Shown here: positions 35,787-43,190 of the stretch, in pieces
How the letters are laid out: each line of letters begins with the position of its first letter
How positions within the stretch are numbered: the stretch's first letter is position 1
Assembly (NCBI RefSeq): GCF_030546805.1
Contig: NZ_JAUOPC010000013.1
Span: 62,001 to 126,000, forward strand
From: Cyclobacterium sp. 1_MG-2023
GTDB taxonomy: Bacteria > Bacteroidota > Bacteroidia > Cytophagales > Cyclobacteriaceae
Reading direction: 5' to 3'
Length of the DNA: 64,000 nt
The notes under the pieces: generated by a model
Seen by the model: only the letters and a program-made list of their open reading frames with translations
Told to the model about the DNA's origin: nothing
Databases searched by the model: none
Translations under genes and position numbers: made by a program

Positions 35787-37178
35787 ATGCAAAAATCTAG
35801 TAAAACACCCTCTCGCGGACAATGGGGTTCTTCATTTGGTTTTATCATGGCTGCAGGTGGATCAGCAGTTGGACTAGGTAACATTTGGAGATTCCCTTAC
35901 ATCACGGGTCAAAATGGAGGGGGCGCGTTCGTCTTTGTCTATTTAATATGTGTTCTTTTGGTAGGATTACCTTTGCTTCTCAATGAGGTAGCACTGGGAA
36001 GAATTTCCGGAAAAAACCCCGTAGGTGCAATCAAGGAAACCGGAGGAAGTAAATTTTGGCAGTCGTCCGGTGTACTATGTGTGGTTGTTTGCTTTGCTGT
36101 GCTGAGTTATTATTCAGTAATCGCAGGCTGGACCATAGGTTACATCTTTACGGAGCTTATCAACATACCTATCGATTTTGAGGTTTTTATACAAACCCCT
36201 CATTACGTTATCCCCCTTTGCATGTTGTTTATTCTCATGACCATTCTTGTGGTTTTGGGTGGCATTTCAGGAGGTATTGAAAAAGCTGCAAAGTTTTTGA
36301 TGCCTCTTTTATTTATCATTATCATTCTCATCGCAGCAAGGGCTGTAACTTTGCCCGGTGCCGCCAAGGGAATTGAATATTACTTATCTCCTGATTTCAG
36401 TAAAATCAACGGTAAGGTAATATTATCAGCACTTGGTCAGGCATTTTTCAGTTTGTCCGTAGGCTGGGGACTAATGATTACATTCGGCTCATACCTGCCT
36501 AAAGATAACAATATCATCAAATCCTCTGCTTGGATTGCCGGTATGGACAGTACCGTAGCCCTTATGGGTGGCCTAATGATATTCCCTGCCCTCTTTGCTT
36601 TATTACCTGGTGTTAGCCCTGATGAAGGCCCTGCTCTAGTCTTCAACGTGCTTCCAAGGGTTTTTGACCAAATTGAACCATTTGGAAATATCATTGGCGG
36701 AATGTTTTTCTTGCTTTTATTAGTGGCAGCATTGACTTCAAGTATATCCATGTTGGAGGTACCGGTAGCTTATTTTATTGATGAAAGGAAATGGTCACGT
36801 AAAAGAGCCGCTTGGACATTAGGAATTGCAGCCATGTTTTTAAGTATCCCTTCCTCTTTATCTGCAGTAAAAGGTAACTTTTTTAATGTCATGCACTTTA
36901 GTTTCTTTGGTAGAGACATTGTGGGCTTTTTTGACCTTATGGATTTCTTCTTTGGAACATTGGCTATTGTCATCATTTGCTTAATGCTAAGCCTCTACAC
37001 CGGTTGGATTAAAAATATTAAAGCATTTGCTGCAGAACTTACTTTGGGCACAACTTCTTTTGATGGACTCCCCAAAAAGGCATGGATGTTTTTTATCAGG
37101 TGGGTATGTCCAATCGTGATCATATTGGTTATACTCAATATGGTAGGAGTCTTTGGAGAACCTGGAAGTGGCGGATAA
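35787..37178 (+). CDS. Sodium-dependent transporter of the NSS (neurotransmitter:sodium symporter) family
   Basis: The 463-residue protein has about 12 membrane helices. Helix 1 contains GFIMAAGGSAVGLGNIWRFPYITGQNGGG, split here by the unwound GSAVGLGN segment that binds Na+ and substrate as in LeuT. Other blocks are FFSLSVGWGLMITFGSY (helix 6) and LTSSISMLEVPVAYFID. It likely imports an amino acid with Na+. It is separated from the convergent bactofilin operon by a bidirectional terminator. Confidence 0.93.
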   Translation: MQKSSKTPSRGQWGSSFGFIMAAGGSAVGLGNIWRFPYITGQNGGGAFVFVYLICVLLVGLPLLLNEVALGRISGKNPVGAIKETGGSKFWQSSGVLCVVVCFAVLSYYSVIAGWTIGYIFTELINIPIDFEVFIQTPHYVIPLCMLFILMTILVVLGGISGGIEKAAKFLMPLLFIIIILIAARAVTLPGAAKGIEYYLSPDFSKINGKVILSALGQAFFSLSVGWGLMITFGSYLPKDNNIIKSSAWIAGMDSTVALMGGLMIFPALFALLPGVSPDEGPALVFNVLPRVFDQIEPFGNIIGGMFFLLLLVAALTSSISMLEVPVAYFIDERKWSRKRAAWTLGIAAMFLSIPSSLSAVKGNFFNVMHFSFFGRDIVGFFDLMDFFFGTLAIVIICLMLSLYTGWIKNIKAFAAELTLGTTSFDGLPKKAWMFFIRWVCPIVIILVILNMVGVFGEPGSGG

Positions 37179-37309
37179 CTAAATGCAGCCTTAAGCAGCT
37201 GAACCCAAGAATTCAAAGGTCGGTTACAGCTCAATAACAAATGGTAATAATTAAGCTGTTATCAGTTTACTTAAGCTATAAATGATCTTTGTAAAGTATT
37301 GAATAAACA

Positions 37310-37338
37310 AAAAAGGCAACCGTATTGGTTGCCTTTTT
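37310..37338. terminator. Bidirectional intrinsic terminator
   Basis: AAAAAGGCAACC (37310-37321) pairs perfectly with GGTTGCCTTTTT (37327-37338) around a five-base loop. A/T tracts on both sides let it serve the plus-strand NSS transporter and the minus-strand bactofilin operon. Confidence 0.9.
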
Positions 37339-37360
37339 TTGTTATGTATCTATAAGCTAC

Positions 37361-37921
37361 CTACCATGTTCTTGGCAGGTCTTTATTACTATCTTCTATT
37401 CCTGAGGAAGAGGTATCTGTATAAGACCTTACCTGTGGTTTTGCTATTGGCTTCACAGGAACTTCTTTTTTCTTTTCAGCCTTTTCATCCAGCATTGAGT
37501 AGAGTTCTTCTCTGCTTACCGAATTAATTTTGCTGGATTTAGAAGCTTCTTCTACCTCTTTAGGGTCAACCACCTGTACACCGCTATTGATCTGGGCACC
37601 TTTGTGGATATGAATAGAACTGGTTGTGATATTTCCAGACACTTTGGCATTGGAATAAATGGTTGTATCCCCATTGATGTAAAGGTCTCCTACTACTTCT
37701 CCGTTGATACTTATTTCCTCGGCAATAATATCTCCGGTAATGGAAGCTTTTTCTCCAACCACCACTTTTTTATCCGTTCGGATACTACCTACGAGTATAC
37801 CATCTGCTCTGATGTCGCTTTTCGAAATAATATCACCTGTAAGTTCAAATCCCATTGAAAGGACAGTTACTTTACCTACATTGGCTTCTTTATTTTGTTG
37901 CTTGTTGGATCCAAATTTCAT
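37361..37921 (-). CDS. Bactofilin encoded with an actin-like protein
   Basis: The 186-residue protein has an N-terminal tail, then the bactofilin beta-helix (about 18-115) with repeats such as GDIISKSDIRADGILVGSI, GDIIAEEISINGEVVGDL and GNITTSSIHIHKGAQI. A disordered, Lys/Pro-rich C-terminal tail (KKKEVPVKPIAKP) follows, like membrane- or partner-binding tails of other bactofilins. It begins four bases after the stop of the actin-like gene, with a GGAG ribosome site inside that gene's last codons. The pair looks like a two-component cytoskeletal module. Confidence 0.92.
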   Translation of the reverse strand: MKFGSNKQQNKEANVGKVTVLSMGFELTGDIISKSDIRADGILVGSIRTDKKVVVGEKASITGDIIAEEISINGEVVGDLYINGDTTIYSNAKVSGNITTSSIHIHKGAQINSGVQVVDPKEVEEASKSSKINSVSREELYSMLDEKAEKKKEVPVKPIAKPQVRSYTDTSSSGIEDSNKDLPRTW

Positions 37922-37925
37922 ATTA

Positions 37926-38954
37926 TCATTCTCCTTTTTCTTGTTTAAAAGTAGTTAATATCGTGGAACTATTACCTAAATCAAGACCTACTGCTTTATC
38001 TTTGGCACCGGCATTAATGGCCAAGCTATTGAAACAATAACCTATAGAGGCCATTTGCTCAGGGGACTCAGGGACATGTACATTTAACAAACCATCAAAC
38101 TCAGCCTTAAATAAATCGACGAGTTCACTATAATTGGCTCCACCCCCGGCCAAATAGATATCTGCCGATTTTGCGAAATCACTATCAGAAAAGGCCTTTC
38201 TAAGGGATGGGGAAATTACATCGTTATAGTACTGCTCTATTACTTGTTTCCTTAGTTCTTTTAAGTCTAAACGTTTTCTATTTAGAATTATTGAACCTTC
38301 ACTAAAATATTGATCTATTTGATGCTCTGTTTTTAAATCTAAATAATTGTCTTTTTGAAGTTCGCGGGTAATAAGGTTGATAGCATACCTTAAGCCAAAA
38401 GTAGAAACACTTGACCTTTGAACCAATCCTCCTTCAGTACTCAGAATTGCCTCCATGGTACCATAGCCTAAACTGATCATGAAAAAGTTTTTGGGTGCAT
38501 CACTGTAAAGTTGCCTAACAGCCATACTACATCCAACAACCTCAGGAATAACAGCCACCCTATCAACTTCAACAGCCATTTTTTTCTTTCCGCCACCACC
38601 GAAAGTCTGCGTATCGTATTCTATTATATGCTCATTTTCTAACAATCTGTAGGCATTTTCTTTAAACACTTGAAATGTAGAAAAAGGAAAACCTGTTGTA
38701 ACAGTGATAGGGCTACCCAGTTTTTGAGAGGCCAATAATAAACCTGCTTTTAAAAAGATCCTATAATCATTTTCATCAGGCGAACTGTTAATATTTCTAT
38801 GAGGAGATGTTCCTTCGGATAAAGCCAAATCCCCAACCAAATAACCTATATTATCGTGATATATTTTAAGCCCTGAAACTAAATCTCTCGCTACATTTCT
38901 GAGTTCAAGATTACTACTTTCCAATACACTTGGGTACTTTATTACTTCTATCAT
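37926..38954 (-). CDS. Actin-like (ParM/Alp-like) ATPase, apparently circularly permuted
   Basis: The 342-residue protein carries the blocks of archaeal/plasmid actin-like proteins: KYPSV (6-10), YLVGDLAL (38-45), TVTTGFPFS (84-92), VIPEVVG (135-141), a phosphate-2 region MISLGYGTME (159-168) and the adenosine motif IYLAGGGANY (266-275). The phosphate-1 motif GLDLGNSST, which opens all such proteins, is at 323-331, after the usual C-terminal helix. The N-terminus starts where strand 3 should begin. An in-frame stop 24 bases upstream of the ATG excludes a missed N-terminus. The phosphate-2 Asp is replaced by Ser161. It is cotranscribed with a bactofilin. Confidence 0.85.
   Translation of the reverse strand: MIEVIKYPSVLESSNLELRNVARDLVSGLKIYHDNIGYLVGDLALSEGTSPHRNINSSPDENDYRIFLKAGLLLASQKLGSPITVTTGFPFSTFQVFKENAYRLLENEHIIEYDTQTFGGGGKKKMAVEVDRVAVIPEVVGCSMAVRQLYSDAPKNFFMISLGYGTMEAILSTEGGLVQRSSVSTFGLRYAINLITRELQKDNYLDLKTEHQIDQYFSEGSIILNRKRLDLKELRKQVIEQYYNDVISPSLRKAFSDSDFAKSADIYLAGGGANYSELVDLFKAEFDGLLNVHVPESPEQMASIGYCFNSLAINAGAKDKAVGLDLGNSSTILTTFKQEKGE
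37931..37936 (-). promoter_or_regulatory. Ribosome binding site of the second bactofilin
   Basis: Minus-strand AAGGAG lies nine bases before the bactofilin ATG and inside the last codons of the actin-like gene, so the two proteins are translationally coupled. Strong Shine-Dalgarno sites are uncommon in Bacteroidota. Confidence 0.6.
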
Positions 38955-39302
38955 GGAAATTATTTTTATCCTTTTTTAAAACAGTTATCCTTATTTTTTC
39001 AATTAAAACAAACTCAATACTCAAAGGCTATACCAAATATCCAATTAAAAATCACGTTAAAACTCCAAGTGTTTTATTTAGATAAAAGGATACATTTATC
39101 AAACCTTGTCTTTAAAGACAAATTAAAGGAACCTTGGCGAAATAACAAGCTAGTTCTTGAAGTTTATGTCCATTTTTTTGTAAAAGGTTGAAAAAAGAAG
39201 ATTTTCTCACAAAGTTAATTTTTTTTATCAGGGTACAAGCATAGTTTTACGTATACCGTCTGAATTTCATTAGATTTGTTATTCAACCAAATCATAGACC
39301 AT
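38955..39302. other. Divergent intergenic region
   Basis: These 348 bp separate the actin-like gene (minus) from the barrel gene (plus). A TAGATTTG -7-like box on the plus strand lies at 39271-39278, 24 bases before the barrel ATG. No clear minus-strand promoter, hairpin or gene is seen. Confidence 0.5.
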
Positions 39303-39896
39303 ATGAGACGGATGTCAATAATTTTCTTCTTGACCCAAATTCTAACCATATTTACACTTTCAGCTCAGGAGTTTTCCATAGGCCCCAAAATTGGTATTTC
39401 CCAAGGCAATATTTCAGTCAATGGAAGTACGTTCAGTTCAAGTAACGAAAAATTGGGCTACCATGCAGGGTTATTTGCACGACTTGGCGGAAATCATATT
39501 TTTATCCAACCTGAAGTGCTCTATACCAATACAGGAGGAGAATTTAAAAGCACTCAAGGCAACAGCACGGTAAGTTACACGGCTCAATTCGACAAAATCG
39601 ATGTACCGATTATGGCAGGATTTAAAATCGCCAATTTCTTTAGGCTGCAAGCAGGCCCTACCCTTGCATTTATTCTTGATAGTGACCTGAGCTCCACTGC
39701 CACTACAACAGCAGCCCCTGATTACAACAAAGCCACCATTGCCTATCAGGCAGGCTTGGGACTTGACCTTGCCAATCTAATCATAGATTTTAAATATGAA
39801 GGAGCTCTAGGTAGATTGGGAGAATCCTATGTTGGTTTCCCGACCGATCAGCGGCAAAACCAACTGATGCTTTCCCTTGGCATACGCTTGTTCTAA
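39303..39896 (+). CDS. Outer-membrane beta-barrel protein (PorT-like)
   Basis: Starting at ATG 39303 (a TTG at 39276 is inside the promoter box) the protein has 197 residues. A signal peptide ends near LSAQ (about 22). The body has the pattern of a PorT/outer_membrane_beta-barrel domain: FSIGPKIGISQG, LGYHAGLFARL, IFIQPEVLYTNTGG, VPIMAGFKIANFFRLQAGP and a final strand LMLSLGIRLF ending in Phe. It probably forms an 8-strand barrel in the outer membrane. The function is unknown. Confidence 0.8.
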   Translation: MRRMSIIFFLTQILTIFTLSAQEFSIGPKIGISQGNISVNGSTFSSSNEKLGYHAGLFARLGGNHIFIQPEVLYTNTGGEFKSTQGNSTVSYTAQFDKIDVPIMAGFKIANFFRLQAGPTLAFILDSDLSSTATTTAAPDYNKATIAYQAGLGLDLANLIIDFKYEGALGRLGESYVGFPTDQRQNQLMLSLGIRLF

Positions 39897-39909
39897 AAAA
39901 CTACCGGCT

Positions 39910-40482
39910 TTATTGCTGTCCCAAACTATCTAAGGATTTACGGTCTTTTTTTGAGAACTTCTTGTATTCACTTGGGGTTTGCCCGGTTACTTTCTTGAAT
40001 TGAGCGGAAAAATATTGAACGCTGCCATAACCCAGTTTCCAAGCTATCTGGCTTATATTATACAACTCTAAGCTAAGCCACTCTTTTGCTTTCTCAATCT
40101 TTAACTCAATAAAATATTGCTCTATTGTTTTACCCTGAGAATTACTAAACAATTGACTTAGACGACTATAGTCAACATTAGTCTTCTCAGAAAGTAAAAC
40201 GGAAATAGGAACATGCAATTCCAAAGATTCATTCTCAAAAAGCTGAATCAAAGTATATTTAACTGTCTCCACCCATACCAATTCCCTGCTTTTCGCTATA
40301 GAGAAGCCCAGTTCCAAAAGCTTTTTTTCGAATTGCTTGATCCGACTTGGTGGAAATTCCCGTGCAAACTCTACTGCACCTAGTCTAACCTGACGATAAG
40401 AAATTCCCATTTCATTTAGCACTGCCTCCACAGCCATGATACACCTGGGACAAACCATATTTGTAATCGGAATTGTAACCAT
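39910..40482 (-). CDS. Small AraC-type regulator with N-terminal HMA-like domain
   Basis: From ATG 40482 the protein has 190 residues. The N-terminal ~70 residues (TNMVCPRCIMAVEAVLNEMG) look like a heavy-metal-associated ferredoxin-like domain with an M-x-C-x-x-C-like motif. A linker follows, and the C-terminal ~90 residues form an AraC DNA-binding domain with two helix-turn-helix units (NISQIAWKLGYGSVQYFSAQFKKVTG). This compact type is known in Bacteroidota and may sense a metal, but the ligand is unknown. It ends 14 bp from the convergent barrel gene. Confidence 0.8.
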   Translation of the reverse strand: MVTIPITNMVCPRCIMAVEAVLNEMGISYRQVRLGAVEFAREFPPSRIKQFEKKLLELGFSIAKSRELVWVETVKYTLIQLFENESLELHVPISVLLSEKTNVDYSRLSQLFSNSQGKTIEQYFIELKIEKAKEWLSLELYNISQIAWKLGYGSVQYFSAQFKKVTGQTPSEYKKFSKKDRKSLDSLGQQ

Positions 40483-40612
40483 TCTCTTACAACAATTCTT
40501 CGCCTTAATAAATTTCAAAAATATTAAATGTCCTAGAATTCTTTCACCAAGTGTTTAAAGCCCATTCTATAAAGGTTTAGTTAACAACAAGCTTAGCTTC
40601 CAAACCAAAAAA

Positions 40613-40636
40613 GACTACTAAGAAATATTAGTAGTC
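40613..40636 (-). terminator. Second hairpin downstream of the secreted protein gene
   Basis: GACTACTAA (40613-40621) and TTAGTAGTC (40628-40636) form a 9-bp stem with a six-base loop, followed on the minus strand by TTTTTT. It is in tandem with the stronger hairpin at 40651-40676. Confidence 0.6.
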
Positions 40637-40650
40637 CTAAAACAAAAAAA

Positions 40651-40676
40651 AAAGAGGCTGATGTGTCAGCCTCTTT
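40651..40676 (-). terminator. Intrinsic terminator of the secreted protein gene
   Basis: AAAGAGGCTGA (40651-40661) and TCAGCCTCTTT (40666-40676) form an 11-bp stem with a four-base loop. On the minus strand it is followed by a run of T, 29 bases beyond the stop at 40705. Confidence 0.88.
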
Positions 40677-40704
40677 TGGATAGTTAGTGGTTAGTAATAT
40701 TTTA

Positions 40705-41283
40705 TTAATTCGCGAAGATGTATTTACCTACTCCGTTTCCTTCTACGATTTTAATGTCAATGTTTTCCAGAGATTCAAGGTTAGTAAATTTGAATTTCTT
40801 TCCGAAAGTTAAGCCGGTGATGGCTTCTTCATGGATCAAACTTCCATTGTCATAAATTTCAAGTGTCTTTTCTTTACCATTCAAGTTGCTCATGGTAAGT
40901 GCCAATGTTTTTTCATCAACCTCCATCATTTTAGCATAAAAAGTTTTCTCTTCTATTTGGTCTCCTAAAACAATGTCAAAACCAGACAATTTTCCATCTT
41001 TCCCATTAAAAACTTCTAATTGGTAATTTCCAATATCAAGTTTGTTGAGGTTGTAGTTTTTGTAAAAAACTTTTTCAGCTTCGATTACATCCCTGAAGAT
41101 AATTCTATTCGACTTATCTTTAATAGCAACGGTTACCTTTCCCTCAGGAATTTCCATATATTTCAATTGAAACTTGTTATCCCCTACTTTTTCAAGGGTG
41201 ACAATTGGATTCTCAACAGGTGCAGTAGCAAACACTGATGACGTAATTGTAAAAGCGAGAATTGTTGCAATAATTAATCTCAT
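40705..41283 (-). CDS. Secreted protein of unknown function
   Basis: The 192-residue protein has a signal peptide (about 1-19, ending VFATA). Two similar beta-rich halves follow; each reads like a small all-beta domain (KFQLKYMEIPEGKVTVAIKD and TLALTMSNLNGKEKTLEIYD). No cysteines follow the signal peptide. I do not recognise the family. The gene is monocistronic, with a promoter about 290 bp upstream and two tandem terminators, which suggests high or regulated expression. Confidence 0.7.
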   Translation of the reverse strand: MRLIIATILAFTITSSVFATAPVENPIVTLEKVGDNKFQLKYMEIPEGKVTVAIKDKSNRIIFRDVIEAEKVFYKNYNLNKLDIGNYQLEVFNGKDGKLSGFDIVLGDQIEEKTFYAKMMEVDEKTLALTMSNLNGKEKTLEIYDNGSLIHEEAITGLTFGKKFKFTNLESLENIDIKIVEGNGVGKYIFAN

Positions 41284-41825
41284 GATCGTAAATTTTTAAA
41301 GGTATGTTAACTTTAAAAACCTCTGCCAGGAACTTCCTAACATTTCTTTTTTGAGGCTAATTACTTTGGGCAGGTAATTGAGCTAGAAATTGCAATCGAT
41401 AATCTCCGGAAGGCTATATTTATTTAAACATCAGTTTCGGATACCACTTCAGCCCCTGGCCGGCAGTATTTTGCTTTTTGCATTTAATTGAACTGAGTTA
41501 AATTGTTCTCCCCTTCTTTTGATCCCTTTTGTTTTTCCTATGTTTATGACTTACGTAAGTATGACACAAATGTAATTGAGCAATTAATAGATTGCAAATA
41601 TTTCAATAAAAATATACAATGATTAACTTATGCATAACAAAAACTTAAAATATTATGTATTTATAAATTTTGGAAAATCTAAAAACAAAGCCATACTATG
41701 AAGCATCAGGTATGATTTCAACCATATTTTACCCAAAAAGCAAAATTTAATTTTTTTTAATTATTTTTTACACCGATAAAACCGTTTTTAACAGGATTTT
41801 CAAAATATGAGGTTATTTTTTACAC
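41284..41825. other. Intergenic region with a long leader
   Basis: This 542 bp region contains the promoter and a leader of about 280 bases of the secreted protein gene. Beyond the promoter, near 41761-41825, is a partial copy of the 3' end of the DUF4221 gene. No ORF or clear riboswitch is seen in the leader. Confidence 0.5.
41549..41597 (-). promoter_or_regulatory. Promoter and palindrome of the secreted protein gene
   Basis: On the minus strand TTG (41597-41595), 20 bases, TACATTTG (41574-41567), six bases, and the perfect 12-bp palindrome ACTTACGTAAGT (41560-41549). The palindrome covers the expected transcription start, as in the sugar transferase promoters, though its sequence differs. 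Confidence 0.65.
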
Positions 41826-43019
41826 CTAATATTCAAATTTCAACCGATAAAACACATTATACTCCCGCTCCACCTCAGGATTTATGTTATCATTTACATA
41901 AATTTCACCTGATTCTGAGGTATAATCCAACATACCGGGAACAGACAACCCTTCCACCATGCCTATTTGCTTGCCATCCTCAATTACCAGATAAAAAGTC
42001 TTCACAAATTTCTTTTTCGCTTCTTGGAACTCCGGCAACTCATCAACCCTCACCGGGGATTTAGCCATTAAACTTTGCAAAATATCTTCGGGAATTCTGG
42101 TTTTAAACTCCGCAATAACCCTGTCCCCTACAAACCAAAGTCCTGTAAACCGAGGGTAAGATGATGTATACGCTGCTTCTTCAGCGATTTCAGGAATTAT
42201 CTGAGGCCTATACTTATGCGTAAGGGTTACCTCATGTAAAAGGACAGGTTCATTTCCGGAAAAATCATAAATAAACAATTGATTACTCACTTTAGGGAGT
42301 ACGGCCATCAGATGCTTGCTTCTATGATAAGCAATGAATGGGGCTGAATTCCCTACATACTTTCGCTCTTTCCTTGGACCCCATGATTCAGGGTAGGCAT
42401 TAAACTGCTTAAGAAATTGATCTTTTACCCTATAGGAAAAAATCGTTTTTACGGAATCATAATACATAGGTTGATTTCTGTTCTCTTTGGACAAAGAATT
42501 TGGATCAAATAAATTATCCTCAATCCCAAAAAGAATTTCTTCTCCATCTTTTATCAATCCCCTAAAAAAGGATTGATAAAAACTCAACGTCAGTTTAAAA
42601 ACACCTAAATCAATCGTATCCAACACCTTAATTTTATCGCCTTCAAGATTATAGATGTGGAATTGCTTAAAAAAAGACTGAGACAATCCCACCCACTTAT
42701 CTACTCCCAAAAAATTATAGCCAAATGCACCATTGAACCCAATTCCATTTGGACTGTCATTTAGTAAATCGTAGGCCTTAATGACTTTACCATTCTTATT
42801 CACGAGATATGGATTTCTGCTATTTCTCCCTCTCATTAAAAACGCTCCACCCATTAGCTGTTGATCGTCAATAACTAAGGGTTCTAGAACATCTACTACA
42901 ACACTATCCACTAAAACAAATGCCATTTTACGCTCCGGGCCTTGCCCTCGATCTTTGTTTTCAGAAGAACAACTAAACAGAATAAATGCAGAAACTAAGC
43001 AATGGCGGAATTTTATCAT
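41826..43019 (-). CDS. DUF4221-like lipoprotein
   Basis: The 397-residue protein has a lipoprotein signal with lipobox FILFSC (Cys ~17). The body has repeated beta-strand units with conserved aromatic residues (NGAFGYNFLGVDKWVG, FKQFHIYNLEGDKIKVL, FTGLWFVGDRVIAEF), consistent with a six-bladed propeller as proposed for the DUF4221 family of Bacteroidota. The family assignment is from memory of its general pattern and is moderate. It is probably anchored on the periplasmic side. A copy of its last ~25 bases lies just downstream. Confidence 0.65.
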   Translation of the reverse strand: MIKFRHCLVSAFILFSCSSENKDRGQGPERKMAFVLVDSVVVDVLEPLVIDDQQLMGGAFLMRGRNSRNPYLVNKNGKVIKAYDLLNDSPNGIGFNGAFGYNFLGVDKWVGLSQSFFKQFHIYNLEGDKIKVLDTIDLGVFKLTLSFYQSFFRGLIKDGEEILFGIEDNLFDPNSLSKENRNQPMYYDSVKTIFSYRVKDQFLKQFNAYPESWGPRKERKYVGNSAPFIAYHRSKHLMAVLPKVSNQLFIYDFSGNEPVLLHEVTLTHKYRPQIIPEIAEEAAYTSSYPRFTGLWFVGDRVIAEFKTRIPEDILQSLMAKSPVRVDELPEFQEAKKKFVKTFYLVIEDGKQIGMVEGLSVPGMLDYTSESGEIYVNDNINPEVEREYNVFYRLKFEY

Positions 43020-43190
43020 TTTGTGATCGTATGGGTTTAAATTTTTATCAGTATAAATAACCCTGAAATACCCAATGAATTCATTGTTTTCTAATAAGAC
43101 AAGGCCTACTATATTATATATAACGATAATCAGATAGAGTCATAACAGGAAAAAGTAAATTTCTACCAATTTTGGAACAATCAGGCACCT

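Noticed and set aside
37604-37958. Plus-strand frames opposite the bactofilin
   Set aside because: They mirror the repetitive bactofilin codons and have no start context or homology signal.
38955-39000. Possible missed N-terminal strand of the actin-like protein, by frameshift
   Set aside because: An in-frame stop lies 24 bases upstream of the ATG, the sequence is low-complexity AT, and no DxGN codons appear in any minus-strand frame there.
41571-41825. Small ORF or mobile element in the 542-bp spacer
   Set aside because: Only short AT-rich frames are present, with no ends resembling an insertion sequence.
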